Notes: a model not told the origin generated them from the letters alone. A stretch of 34,180 nt of DNA from Mucilaginibacter sp. (GCA_028287895.1 JAQBOV010000065.1:1-34180), one strand, 5' to 3'. Positions 15,581 to 24,308 are shown, counted from the stretch's first letter. Program-made: numbers and translations.

Positions 15581-17992
15581 CTACTCACTTCTCAAACTTT
15601 CCACAGGATTTGCCATCGCTGCTTTTAGCGACTGGAAACTAATAGTAACCAAAGCAATGATAATGGCGCCAAATGCTGCTGAGGCGATCTGCCACCACTG
15701 TATATTTTGCCGGTAAGCAAAGCCCTGCAGCCACCGGTGCATGGCCCAGCAGGCTAATGGCGCTGCAATAAATATGGCTGTTAAAACAAGCTTGATGAAA
15801 TCTTTTGAAAGCAGGGTAACAAGGGCAGATACATCTGCGCCCAATATTTTACGGATACCTATCTCACGGTTACGTTGCTCGGCTGCATAAGCTGCTAAGC
15901 CAAATAAGCCTAAGCAGGCGATGATAATGGCAAAGGCGGTAAATGACAGGAATATTTTAGATGTGCGCTGCTCAAACTTATAGACGGCATCAAAATCTTT
16001 GTCCATAAATGAATATTCCAGATGTTGGTCGGGCGATAGGGCGTTCCATTTATTTTCGATCTTCGCGACAAAGGGCGCTAAATTTTTTGCGTCGATCCTG
16101 ACACTCAGAGCGCCTTTATCTTCAGCGAGTATCATCACCACCGGTGTAATGTTATCCCGCAGCGATTTAAAATTAAAGTCTTTCAAAACGCCTATGATAT
16201 GATATTCCTTTATAATGGTTTTTCCGCCCTTATTCTGCGGGCTGTACAATTTTTTATTCAATGGGTCATTAGAATAGCCAAGCATTCTTGCCGCAGTTTC
16301 ATTGACAAGGATGCCAGATGAATCTGTTTTTAATTGGTCTGAAAAGTTTCTGCCTTTTGCAATGTTCATGCCCATTGTATTTAAATAGTCTTCATCTACA
16401 GGCCATATCTCCGTAAAGAGCGCGTTTTTAGGGTCCGGTGTTTTATTGGTGAATACTGCATCAGGGGCTCTCAGGCTTCCTGTTGGTAAAAAGCCGCTTA
16501 ACGAAGCATTATCCACGCCGGGTATGTTTTTAACCTCCTGTTTAAATATTTTGGCGTTATCAAGGGTGCTCACATTTTTGATCACCAATACCCGGTTGCG
16601 GTTAAATCCAATATTCTTATGCTGAATATAATTCAACTGGTTATAGATCACCAGCGTGCCGATGATCAGAAAAATAGATATGGAAAATTGGAGCACAACT
16701 AAAAAATTACGGAAATTACTTCGCTTAAAACCTGTTGATAATTTACCCTTGAGCACATCGATGGGTTTAAATGCCGAGAGATAAAAGGCCGGATAGGAGC
16801 CGGCAAGAACACCGGTTACGATAATCATAACGATTAAAGATGGAAGCAGCCATCCCAGCGTCTGCGGGGTGAGTGATAGTTCCTTAGCGGATACCTGGTT
16901 GAATAAAGGCAGCAGCGCCCATGCCGAAAATGCACCTATAACGGTAGCGGTCAGTGTTACCAGAAGCGATTCGGAAATAAACTGTACGATCAGACCCCGG
17001 CGTGATGAACCCAGGACCTTGCGTACTCCGACCTCGCGGGCACGGTTCGCTGAGCGGGCGGTAGAAAGGTTCATGAAGTTGATACAGGCGATTAATAACA
17101 CAAACAGCGCTATGGCAGAAAATATATACACGTAAGTTATATCGCTATTTGATTCCAGTTCATACTGACGGTTTGACTGCAGGTGAATATCCGTGACCGG
17201 TGTTAAATTAACCTTGATATAGCCTCCGCTCTTTTCCATTCTGGCATAATTATCTTGTCCAAAATGCTGCCTGATCAGCGTATTCAATTTTGATTCAAAA
17301 TTTTTATGGTCCGTACCTTTTTTAAACAAGATATAAGTATTAAAGCTGAAAGCGTTCCAGTTGTTATCTTTACTTGCTGCAAGGGACGGCATCGATAAGA
17401 AATAATCAAAGTTAAAATGCGATTGCCGGGGCATGTTACCAATCACGCCGGTAATTTTAAAATTCTTATTTTCCGAAACAAGAAAAAGGTAATTCCCCAC
17501 CACGTTGATCCTGTTAAAATATTTTTGAGCCGCTCTTTGGCTGATAACAATAGTATTTGGCTCGGTTAGTGCGTTTTTGGGGTTGCCGTCGATCATCGGT
17601 AAGGTAAATACGTCGAAAATGTCAGCATCCGCATAGACCACTTGGGTTTCAATGATATTTTCATTCCCTTTTTTAAAGCGGGTACCAACAGATGCGATTA
17701 GTCTTATTGCCTTTTCCACTTCAGGAAGATTACTCAAACTGGCAGCCAGGGGAGGTGGCGATATCGCATAGGAACTGCTATTGCCGCCATATTTTATATC
17801 GGTATTTACCCGGTAAATTCGGTCGGCTTTGATATTAAAGCGATCATAACTCAATTCATCCGCCACATAAAATATGATCAGCAGGCAGGTAGCCAACCCT
17901 AAGGCCAGTCCCAAAACATTGATAGCGGTAAATCCTTTGTTCTTTTGCAGGCTGCGGAATGCGGTTTTAAAATGGCTTTTAATCATGAGCAT
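15581..17992 (-). CDS. ABC transporter permease, MacB/FtsX type with two FtsX modules
   Basis: This inner-membrane protein of 803 residues has the architecture common in Bacteroidota: one helix at about 20-45 (INVLGLALGLATCLLIIFYV), a MacB periplasmic core-like domain (about 50-270), three further helices in a first FtsX module (about 285-400, IFSAIALFVLLIACINFMNL and REVGVRKVLGSSRRGL), then the pattern repeats with a second helix (about 425-450), a second periplasmic domain and a second FtsX module at the C-terminus (REIGIRKILGADVSALVTLL). The start could be residue 1 or 3 (MLMIKSH). Such permeases work with a separate ATPase in export or mechanotransmission. No ATPase gene is in the window. 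A remnant of a second copy's start lies near 19,810. Confidence 0.85.
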   Translation of the reverse strand: MLMIKSHFKTAFRSLQKNKGFTAINVLGLALGLATCLLIIFYVADELSYDRFNIKADRIYRVNTDIKYGGNSSSYAISPPPLAASLSNLPEVEKAIRLIASVGTRFKKGNENIIETQVVYADADIFDVFTLPMIDGNPKNALTEPNTIVISQRAAQKYFNRINVVGNYLFLVSENKNFKITGVIGNMPRQSHFNFDYFLSMPSLAASKDNNWNAFSFNTYILFKKGTDHKNFESKLNTLIRQHFGQDNYARMEKSGGYIKVNLTPVTDIHLQSNRQYELESNSDITYVYIFSAIALFVLLIACINFMNLSTARSANRAREVGVRKVLGSSRRGLIVQFISESLLVTLTATVIGAFSAWALLPLFNQVSAKELSLTPQTLGWLLPSLIVMIIVTGVLAGSYPAFYLSAFKPIDVLKGKLSTGFKRSNFRNFLVVLQFSISIFLIIGTLVIYNQLNYIQHKNIGFNRNRVLVIKNVSTLDNAKIFKQEVKNIPGVDNASLSGFLPTGSLRAPDAVFTNKTPDPKNALFTEIWPVDEDYLNTMGMNIAKGRNFSDQLKTDSSGILVNETAARMLGYSNDPLNKKLYSPQNKGGKTIIKEYHIIGVLKDFNFKSLRDNITPVVMILAEDKGALSVRIDAKNLAPFVAKIENKWNALSPDQHLEYSFMDKDFDAVYKFEQRTSKIFLSFTAFAIIIACLGLFGLAAYAAEQRNREIGIRKILGADVSALVTLLSKDFIKLVLTAIFIAAPLACWAMHRWLQGFAYRQNIQWWQIASAAFGAIIIALVTISFQSLKAAMANPVESLRSE

Positions 17993-18339
17993 AAGGTTTG
18001 ATTGCTGAGTTGTTTTATCAAAACTAAGCTAGGCAATGATTTTGAAATCGTTTGTTAAATAAGGTTAAATAAGGTTAAATTGATCGCCTGCAGATCGCCT
18101 CCCGGATTGATTTATGTGATCTTAACAATCAGAAAGTGAATGGGATAGTGATTGAAGTCCCAAGAAAATTCTATTTTTAATAATAGTTAAGTAATATTAA
18201 AATATTTATTTAGCTTGCATTTAATATTTACCGAGCCTTTCTCATTGTAGTATTTATTTAAACCTTAAATTCTAAAAATTATGAAAAGAAATTTAGTTTT
18301 CTCCTCGATGTTAGGAGTCCTTTGTTTTAGCATGCTTTC
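17965..18339. repeat. Duplicated segment, copy A (permease start to start of small secreted gene)
   Basis: This segment aligns over its length with 19792-20087 in the same orientation, by eye at more than 80 percent identity outside one gap. It includes the first codons of the leftward permease, the gap between the genes and the first 20 codons of the rightward 145-residue gene. Copy A carries a tandem ATAAGGTTAA repeat near 18060 that is single in copy B, and about 65 extra bases just before the small gene. Confidence 0.85.
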
Positions 18340-18718
18340 ATTTTCGTTAATTAAAAAGGACCACATTTTAACGAAACATACTGTTTCAAAAAATAAAACA
18401 ACTAAAAAATCCAATTGTACGGCTTCCATTACGGGTGTTACACTTGTTTCGGTAAGCGGCAGTTCGGCTACGATCACCATTACGTACTCGGGTTCACCTG
18501 ACCATTTTCAGTACGGGGGTTACTATAATAGAGTCGCCTACCCTGCCGGATCGCCTCCGATAACTACCACTAATCTGTATACCACAACTCTTGTATTGCC
18601 CTTAGGAGCCAACTGTGGCGCACGGGTATGGTTTCAGTGTGTCTGCTCTGATGGTACCGCGGTGGGCGCAACCCATGGAGTATTATTTGGATGCGGCGAC
18701 CCTACCATATATTTTTAA
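18281..18718 (+). CDS. Small secreted protein of unknown function, 145 residues
   Basis: I do not recognise this protein. It begins MKRNLVFSSMLGVLCFSMLS, a signal-peptide-like N-terminus, and then a basic linker (KHTVSKNKTTKKSNC). The rest is rich in Ser, Thr, Gly and Val (ITGVTLVSVSGSSATITITY) with five cysteines, suggesting a small beta-rich, disulfide-bonded exported domain. That the gene is real is supported by its reading-frame composition and by a second, truncated copy of its 5' end at 20029 in which the first 20 codons are conserved with mostly silent or mild changes. It is divergent from the permease gene. Confidence 0.65.
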   Translation: MKRNLVFSSMLGVLCFSMLSFSLIKKDHILTKHTVSKNKTTKKSNCTASITGVTLVSVSGSSATITITYSGSPDHFQYGGYYNRVAYPAGSPPITTTNLYTTTLVLPLGANCGARVWFQCVCSDGTAVGATHGVLFGCGDPTIYF

Positions 18719-18760
18719 TTGATTATAGGGGCTTTGGTAAGTATAGTATATTTGTAAATT

Positions 18761-18794
18761 AACAATCTCCGGGTGTAAGCATCCGGGGATTGTT
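18761..18794. terminator. Hairpin after the 145-residue gene
   Basis: AACAATCTCCGG at 18761-18772 pairs with CCGGGGATTGTT at 18783-18794 around a 10-base loop (one G-T pair). It lies between the convergent 145-residue gene and the PAS fragment. There is no clear T-run on either side, so termination is inferred from position. Confidence 0.45.
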
Positions 18795-18832
18795 GGCGGT
18801 AAATAAAGTAACATTAAACAATTCTTTACTGA

Positions 18833-19375
18833 TCAGGGCCTATTTATTTCAACTATGTTTGTTTTATCCGTGATGATACCAATTACCTGGTCCAATTCAT
18901 TTGCTGATAAAAACAGGCAGTTCTTTTCCCTTTCAACCATATTTTCTTTGACATCATTGATAAGCGGAATGAGTCCGGTAATCTTTGCCAGGGGCGCTCT
19001 GATCACATGCGACTGCAGCCTGGAAATCTCTTTTAGTTTTTCATTTTGCTCCTCAATCGCTTTGATATAATTCAATCTTTCGGTGATATCATTGGCTAAA
19101 ATGACTTTAGCCTTTTGTCCCTTGTATAGAATGTCTGTACTTTGAATGTCGGCCTGGATAATTTCCCCGTTTTTCTTTTTGTGCCAGAATATTCCCCTGT
19201 GATCCATTCCTGTACCGGTTGTTCGCTTTCTCAACCTTTTTTCCAGCTTAGGAACTTCATCAGCCGGCCTTATGTCTTTGATGGTCATGGACAGGAACTC
19301 TTCCCTGTTATATCCATAATGTGTAACAGCCGCCTCATTGACATCTATAAATTGTAAAGTATCGGGCTGATGCGG
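18833..19375 (-). pseudogene. PAS-domain sensor kinase fragment (PAS + dimerisation helices, N-terminus missing)
   Basis: The leftward frame is open from just after a stop at 19376-19378. It reads straight into the middle of a PAS domain: DTLQFIDVNEAAVTHYGY, then REEFLSMTIKDIRPADEV, and later KVILANDITER. After a helical linker comes a DHp-like helix with the H-box SRLQSHVIRAPLAKITGL, where His is the probable phospho-acceptor, and a second helix (ANELDQVIGIITDKT) just before the stop. There is no ATP-binding domain. Some Sphingobacteriaceae PAS proteins seem to end this way naturally, so the right end may be native. The start is clearly lost: the first internal ATG (19288) lies inside the PAS fold. 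It lies between the two duplicated segments, among other remnants. Confidence 0.7.
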
Positions 19376-19482
19376 TTAACTGATCATTCATTCGTATTGC
19401 TTGTTATTTATTGCAGTTTGGCAAACTGCAGCCATAGGGCCCCTTAATGCCAGCCGGTCAAAGATGATTTTTGAATGATCGT

Positions 19483-19686
19483 TTAACAGGCCGGTGTTCG
19501 CCATTCTTGCATGCGGGAATCTGTTTCCTTGGGCCAGTTCAACCGGATCGGTGTACCGCGGCCGACGGGCTTGTAGCCAGCCGGAACGGGCGTAGGTAAG
19601 TGGTACCTCCATTCATTATACCAAAAGAGCGCGCCTACGGCTGAAAGCAGAAGCATCAGCCAAACCATTACCAGCAATTTTTTCAT
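19483..19686 (-). pseudogene. N-terminal fragment of a membrane-anchored protein
   Basis: A 67-residue leftward frame starts MKKLLVMVWLMLLLSAVGAL, one clear membrane helix or signal anchor, followed by WYNEWRYHLPTPVPAGYKPV and then an abrupt end. The start looks like that of a tethered periplasmic protein, perhaps thioredoxin-like, but no catalytic part remains. The sequence after residue about 58 continues in another frame to 19388 without a recognisable domain. It is most likely a truncated or frameshifted relic. The product is uncertain. Confidence 0.4.
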
Positions 19687-19791
19687 GTTAACTTAACGAT
19701 TATACGCGGCAGTATGCCGGAATGTTGTTGAAATCCGACATATGATTTTGCTCCCGCTCATTGTTTGGTTTTTTAACCGTTTGGTCATTTT

Positions 19792-20087
19792 TTTTAAAAT
19801 GACTTTTGATCAGGAGCATAAGGTTTGATTGCTGAGTTATTTTATCAAAACTAAGCTGGGCAATGATTTTGAAATCGTTTTGTTAAATAAGGTTAAGTTG
19901 ATCGCATTCGGATCGCCTCCGGATTGATTTATATGGTCTTAACAATCAGAAGGCGAATGGGATAGGATTGCACTTTTAAGAAAATTCTATTTTTAATGAT
20001 AGTTAAGTAGTATTAAATTCTAAAAATTATGAAAAGAAATTTAGTTTTCTCCCCGATGTTAGGAGCCCTGTGTTTTAGCATGCTTTC
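19792..20087. repeat. Duplicated segment, copy B (decayed)
   Basis: This is a second copy of 17965-18339. At its left end are the first codons of a leftward permease (MLLIKSHFK equivalent), after which similarity stops, so only the start of a second permease gene survives. About 65 bp present in copy A are missing just before the small gene; the deletion lies between short TTAAA repeats. At the right end the similarity stops abruptly after codon 20 of the small secreted gene. Confidence 0.85.
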
Positions 20088-20088
20088 T
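20029..20088 (+). pseudogene. Truncated copy of the 145-residue secreted protein gene
   Basis: The codons encode MKRNLVFSPMLGALCFSMLS, differing from the 18281 gene at two residues, then the sequence leaves the family and runs antisense into the end of the RteC gene. It is a 5' remnant only, with a breakpoint near 20088, 15 bp before the RteC stop codon. Confidence 0.75.
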
Positions 20089-20102
20089 ACAAAACAGACC
20101 CT

Positions 20103-20954
20103 TTATTTGACTCCATTTTCGTCATCTAATCTTTTCAGAACAGCAGCTTTAAGCTGGTCGATAAATTTCGTCTGGCTTACCCGTTTTCTTTTTGAGATGG
20201 AAAACCATCTGCGGAAAGCTAATCCGATCCTGATCTGAAGATGTATCTCAAGCCATTCAAGGATCTCTGTAATCGTTGCGTTTCCATAATTAATTTGACC
20301 TGTCAGCCAGATCCCGTAAGCCAGTTCCACCAGATTAATCGACTCCCCGGTCCACTTTAACCTGGTAAGCTCAGCCTCCGGCCCTGCAATTTGCTTTGCC
20401 TTGGACCAGTCAATGCTCTGCAATTCATCCAGCAGGTAATCCTGCAGGCGCTCTAAGGCAACAAATTTTGCGAAGATAAAGTCGCCCGCGGCGGAAAACT
20501 CCCCGTCCAGATCAGGCATCTCCGGCAACAGCACATCAGAAGGCCGTCTGCCTCTCAAAAACAACACGAGGTCCATATCCGAGGCGTCGGCCTGGAAATA
20601 CTGGTACAGCAGTTTATGCTGATCGAAGAAGCGCCGTACTGCCTGCAGCTCCTGGGTGAAGAAGCACCTGATTGTTTCGCTGTCATAGGGCGGGCGAGTG
20701 GTCTGAATCATGGTCAGTTCTATCAGGTAGAGTTGCTCGGCGACGAACTTTGGCTTTTGGTGCTTGAAGAAATCAATCTCTTCCTGTTCGTTTCGGAACG
20801 GGTGCTCAATGACATGTTGTTTTAACTTGGCCAGAGTTTCCCGCACACTGGTCAAGGCGCCGTTTAGCTTTTTGATCAGAGGTACGCCAGGTTCGCTGTA
20901 AATGCTTAATTCTTCCTGAAGTGAATTATTAAGTTTTGTTATGTATTCATTCAT
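20103..20954 (-). CDS. RteC-domain regulatory protein
   Basis: This 283-residue protein has the features of RteC, the regulator first known from the Bacteroides conjugative element CTnDOT, where it helps control excision and transfer genes. Recognisable parts are IDFFKHQKPKFVAEQLYLIE (about 60-80) and the C-terminal block LKWTGESINLVELAYGIW with GQINYGNATITEILEWLE and a basic end (ISKRKRVSQTKFIDQLK). Length is right and the frame is intact. It is cytoplasmic and has no partner RteA/RteB here. No mobilisation, integrase or transfer gene is in the window, so it may be a relic of a lost element or a domesticated regulator. The stop codon lies 15 bp from the breakpoint of duplicated copy B. Confidence 0.8.
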   Translation of the reverse strand: MNEYITKLNNSLQEELSIYSEPGVPLIKKLNGALTSVRETLAKLKQHVIEHPFRNEQEEIDFFKHQKPKFVAEQLYLIELTMIQTTRPPYDSETIRCFFTQELQAVRRFFDQHKLLYQYFQADASDMDLVLFLRGRRPSDVLLPEMPDLDGEFSAAGDFIFAKFVALERLQDYLLDELQSIDWSKAKQIAGPEAELTRLKWTGESINLVELAYGIWLTGQINYGNATITEILEWLEIHLQIRIGLAFRRWFSISKRKRVSQTKFIDQLKAAVLKRLDDENGVK

Positions 20955-21623
20955 GGCTAAATACTTATGCTGACAGATTTGAATGATGAAATAAGAGATC
21001 GCTGGGTGTCCTCCACTGCATTGGTAACGGATGCAGCCTTCGGCACCGTCGCTGGTTATAATATGGTGTTACATCTTTTAACATGACCTTTGATGGCATT
21101 AAGCGGGTCGTTTGCCTTGACTGCCGCGCTGGGGGCAACAGTGACTGCAAAGCAGTGTCGTGACTGATTTTGCGAATCAATTATTACAGTTAACAGGTTA
21201 AAAGTCGTTATAAAGCTCCTTCCCCGTCAAGTGTCTGACAGGTCGGCAATCCAAGACACCCGGGTAATATATCGCCCCGTATACCGGCAACCGGGCGGGT
21301 TTAAGCGTGTCCAAAAAAAATAATTTGCACGGCGTACGGTTCCGCTCTTGAGCCAATTTAAGCGGCGCGAGTTTCTTTCCGTCAAGGTCCTTTATGGGGC
21401 TAGTGAAAGTTGAGCGAGCATTTGTATACCCTGGGGGGAAGTTGAGGAAGCCGCCGGGCCGGCCCTGACCGGCCAGGGTCATCAAATAGCTGTAAAGTGC
21501 GATCTTTATTTTTTAAGATTTATCCATTGCTTTGCATAAATGAAGTCTCGCAAAGAATTACTTTGCCACCCGCGCGTATGAAAAGGCTGCCGGGAAAATG
21601 ATCAACTGATTTCCCCGCTTGGA
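20955..21623. other. Gene-poor stretch upstream of the RteC gene
   Basis: No protein is recognised in these 669 bp. Leftward frames of 71 codons (20965-21180) and 95 codons (21198-21485) have compositions that do not resemble known proteins. A divergent plus-strand frame of 39 codons at 20967-21086 (beginning MLTDLNDEIRDRW) has plausible codon use but no recognised relative. GGCCGG and CCGGCC near 21455-21472 could form a short hairpin. The region may be decayed DNA. Confidence 0.4.
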
Positions 21624-22802
21624 CTATGCCAGATATTTCTCATTAATTAACCGGATCATTTCCAATAAGGCTGTTTTAATTTTTTTGGCCGCTGAATACT
21701 GAGGATTATTGTACTTATTTTTTATGCTTCCGAAGGAAAGCTGTTCTTTCCTGGCCGTGCCGATGTGTTTGGAAATAAAATCAAATAAAGCTACTTTTTT
21801 TTCAGCATTGACGACGCCCGATTCAATCAGTAACCGGAAAAAGAGAACCAACTGTTCTAATGTAAAGGTTACATGAAAGTAGAATGGCGTAAAAATCATT
21901 GACGACCATTTTTTATACGTAATTTTAGATTGAAGCCTTTGCAGCCGTTTAAGGCAGGAAATCTCTTCCTCATAAACTTTGCAGAGCGTTTCTTTCAGTG
22001 ATTTTGCCTCCTGTTGATAGCCGAAATCTGATTTTGTCGGCATTTGCTGTAAATTTCTAAGTTCAATAATCGCACTAACCAGTTCCTCCTCGTAGAAATC
22101 CACCTGATTATAATCCCGTTTTATTCTGTTAATATAGAACCAGATAACAGGAAGACAATTGAAATTTAAATAGATTAGTCTGCGAAATATTCTCAGGCTT
22201 AAAGCCGTTTCTGTATGTTCGGCAAATAATTGGTGAACCGACCAGGTGAAGTTAATAAGGTAATCCAAATCAGCGAATGTTTTAATCCGGTGGTGGCCTG
22301 GCCTCGATAAGGTAAACAAATAGTCCTGGATCAAAAGTATAAGTTCTTTATCCTGGCCTCCGGCGGTCATCGTGCCGAGAATCTTTTTAGACATCTTTCC
22401 AATAGAGGGAATATAAGAATCTTTAAGCGCCTGGGGGATTAACAGCCGGGGATTAAAAAAGAGTTTAAAATTTTCTCTGAGATACACGTAAAGCGAATTC
22501 AGTTCTGAAAGCAGCATGCGCGTTAAATCACAAAGCGCGGATTGTTTATTTTGAGACTGCAGATACTGATGATATAAGTCGGAAAGACGGGTTATTTCAA
22601 TCTGTAAATGTTCAATGTATAACCTGGTTTTATTGGGATCCCCCTGGAACTTATCGATGGCGCTCCAAACTCGCTGCAGTATAATTTCCCGCTCCCCGGC
22701 AATGTAATTTTGCGCTTCATTAAGGGCCACTGACTCACCGGCAGTTTGTGCTTTTTCAATAAACTCCCTTAAAAATATTTCCAGTTGCTCCAGGTCATTC
22801 AT
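21624..22802 (-). CDS. Hypothetical protein with RteC-like C-terminal block
   Basis: This 392-residue, mostly helical cytoplasmic protein has no signal peptide. I chose the ATG at 22802 (MNDLEQLEIFLREF); a TTG six codons upstream is the only alternative. The bulk (1-310) is not recognised. The last 75 residues (TLEQLVLFFRLLIESGV, then KEQLSFGSIKNKYNN and KKIKTALLEMIRLI) resemble the C-terminal block shared by RteC-like proteins and other Bacteroidota regulators. A regulatory role is therefore likely, but inferred. Its start lies 24 bp after the TetR stop, so it is probably the last gene of a unit with TetR and the oxoamine-synthase relic. Confidence 0.6.
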   Translation of the reverse strand: MNDLEQLEIFLREFIEKAQTAGESVALNEAQNYIAGEREIILQRVWSAIDKFQGDPNKTRLYIEHLQIEITRLSDLYHQYLQSQNKQSALCDLTRMLLSELNSLYVYLRENFKLFFNPRLLIPQALKDSYIPSIGKMSKKILGTMTAGGQDKELILLIQDYLFTLSRPGHHRIKTFADLDYLINFTWSVHQLFAEHTETALSLRIFRRLIYLNFNCLPVIWFYINRIKRDYNQVDFYEEELVSAIIELRNLQQMPTKSDFGYQQEAKSLKETLCKVYEEEISCLKRLQRLQSKITYKKWSSMIFTPFYFHVTFTLEQLVLFFRLLIESGVVNAEKKVALFDFISKHIGTARKEQLSFGSIKNKYNNPQYSAAKKIKTALLEMIRLINEKYLA

Positions 22803-22826
22803 ACAGATCCCTTTTGCCAATTGTTA

Positions 22827-23531
22827 TTATAATCTTGCAGCACCCGGCTGGCCGGCCAGCTGCAATGCATTTTGCTTTTGTTTTATTTTACCGGCGGTAA
22901 ACGACCATTGAATGATTTGGCGAATGGCTTTCAGTATGTCTTTTCTTCCTTCCTCGGTGTGGATATCAATACCACACTGCTTACTTTTATTTTTTCTTGC
23001 ATGCAAAATCAAATAATAGATGCCCGACACCAGCAAAGCTGCGATGGCGTGAAGGTTTACATCTGAACCGTCGAAGTAACGGTCAGTTAATTCAAAAAAG
23101 TCCTCTCCCAAACCTTCCCTTGCATTGCCGACGCTGTTCATCAGGTCGGATTTTTCGCTGATCTCCCAGATGATCAGTTGCTGCATTTCTTCCTCTCTGA
23201 AGAAATAATCAAATTGCTTTTGCAGTGCAACCACGAGTATTTCAGCCAGGCTGCTTTTCTTATTTGCTTTTCGCAGCAATTCTGTCATCTGATTTTTAGA
23301 GGCCATCCAAAAATCCTTTTCAAGAATATAAGTTTCAATGAGATTGTCCACTGATTTAAAATAAGTATAGATCAGGGATTTGCTTACCTCGGCTTCTTTA
23401 GCAATGGCATTAACGCCCAGTCCCTGATAACCCTGCCTGCTGATGATGGTGCCGACGGCATCAATTAACCGGCGCTCTGTCATCGGCCGGTTATGTGTCT
23501 TTGCGGAAATTCGTTTATATTCTGTTTTCAT
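22827..23531 (-). CDS. TetR/AcrR-family transcriptional regulator
   Basis: The 234 residues have a typical TetR N-terminal DNA-binding domain: RRLIDAVGTIISRQGYQGLG followed by VNAIAKEAEVSKSLIYTYFK, containing the helix-turn-helix at about 40-61. The C-terminal ligand-binding part is helical (EILVVALQKQFDYFFREEE) and ends in a basic tail of about 25 residues. The ligand is unknown. Its start overlaps the end of the upstream relic gene by 17 bp, showing a single transcript. It probably represses its own operon and could act on genes outside the window. Confidence 0.88.
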   Translation of the reverse strand: MKTEYKRISAKTHNRPMTERRLIDAVGTIISRQGYQGLGVNAIAKEAEVSKSLIYTYFKSVDNLIETYILEKDFWMASKNQMTELLRKANKKSSLAEILVVALQKQFDYFFREEEMQQLIIWEISEKSDLMNSVGNAREGLGEDFFELTDRYFDGSDVNLHAIAALLVSGIYYLILHARKNKSKQCGIDIHTEEGRKDILKAIRQIIQWSFTAGKIKQKQNALQLAGQPGAARL

Positions 23532-24108
23532 CGCTGGCTACATTTCTTTTTTTGCTCCCGATTTTATTGTCCACATATTCAAATGCGTTTAAGGTCTTAT
23601 CCGGTTGCTGTTTGCAACGGGTGCCCGTCAGGCGCATGCTGATCCTGGCGTTGCGTTTAGATACTCCAGGATAAATAATCGGATGGGTATAAACACCCTG
23701 TTCGAACAGGAGACGGACGGCTTTACCGGTTTTTTGGAGATCAGCAATTTTAACAGGTATAATGGCTGGCCTGGTAATTCCTGCATCCATGCCCGGGAGC
23801 CCTTGTTTAAAACCCGTTGCATGTGGCCCGGCCGCGCGCATTACCGCTTCTTTTATTTTCTGGTGCTTGGTGAACGCCGGATAATCATCAGACAGCGCGC
23901 TTGCCAGCTTTTCCGGTTTGCATTTACCGGGAATTAAAACGTTCCGTTCGGGCGCGCATCCGGAAGCTGATTCCATCCGGTAATTTAAATGCCAGCTGCG
24001 GTCTGAAAAGTTTAAGTAATCGTTAAAAATTGAAGCCCTGGCATACCTATGGCAGCCTTCAATATTTTCAAAATCCTTGAAGCTTGCTTTTTCAAAATCT
24101 ATTTCCAT
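23515..24108 (-). pseudogene. Alpha-oxoamine synthase (KBL/BioF-like) with the PLP-binding core deleted
   Basis: The first ~85 residues after the ATG at 24108 (MEIDFEKASFKDFENIEG, later HLNYRMESASGC and KHQKIKEAVM) match the N-terminus of PLP-dependent class I/II aminotransferase-fold proteins related to 2-amino-3-ketobutyrate CoA ligase and BioF. The last ~75 (RPAIIPVKIADLQKTGKAVR, then GVYTHPIIYPGVSKRNARIS and LNAFEYVD) match their C-terminal domain. The middle, about 200-240 residues with the cofactor-binding lysine, is absent, and the two parts join in frame near GPHATGFKQGL. Normal length is about 420; here it is 197. It cannot be a working synthase, although the frame is intact and overlaps the TetR start. 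It is either a recent in-frame deletion or a product with another use. Confidence 0.7.
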
Positions 24109-24308
24109 AAGGTTTAAGTAAGTGTTTTTGATCTTACACAATAAAAATAGAAGTGAATATTTTTAAAAGTGGTAACATTTGAAAATTTATTTTAATCATT
24201 TGTTAATGATAAATGAACAATAGGCGGCTGCTTTTAAACTAATAGTTATTTCGTGCGGCGGAAAGAACAAACGAACTATGCCTGTAAAGGAAGCGGAAAT
24301 ACGCTGAT

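Noticed and set aside
19142..19357. 71-codon plus-strand frame opposite the PAS fragment
   Set aside because: The opposite strand encodes an unmistakable PAS domain, so this is a shadow.
20967..21086. Plus-strand 39-codon frame (MLTDLNDEIRDRW...) as a real peptide gene
   Set aside because: Codon use is plausible but there is no recognised relative, no clear promoter and the surrounding DNA looks decayed; it is noted only in the region entry.
21198..21485. 95-codon leftward frame upstream of the RteC gene
   Set aside because: Composition is rich in Pro, Arg and Gly with no domain, signal or membrane segment, and neighbouring spacing does not suggest an operon.
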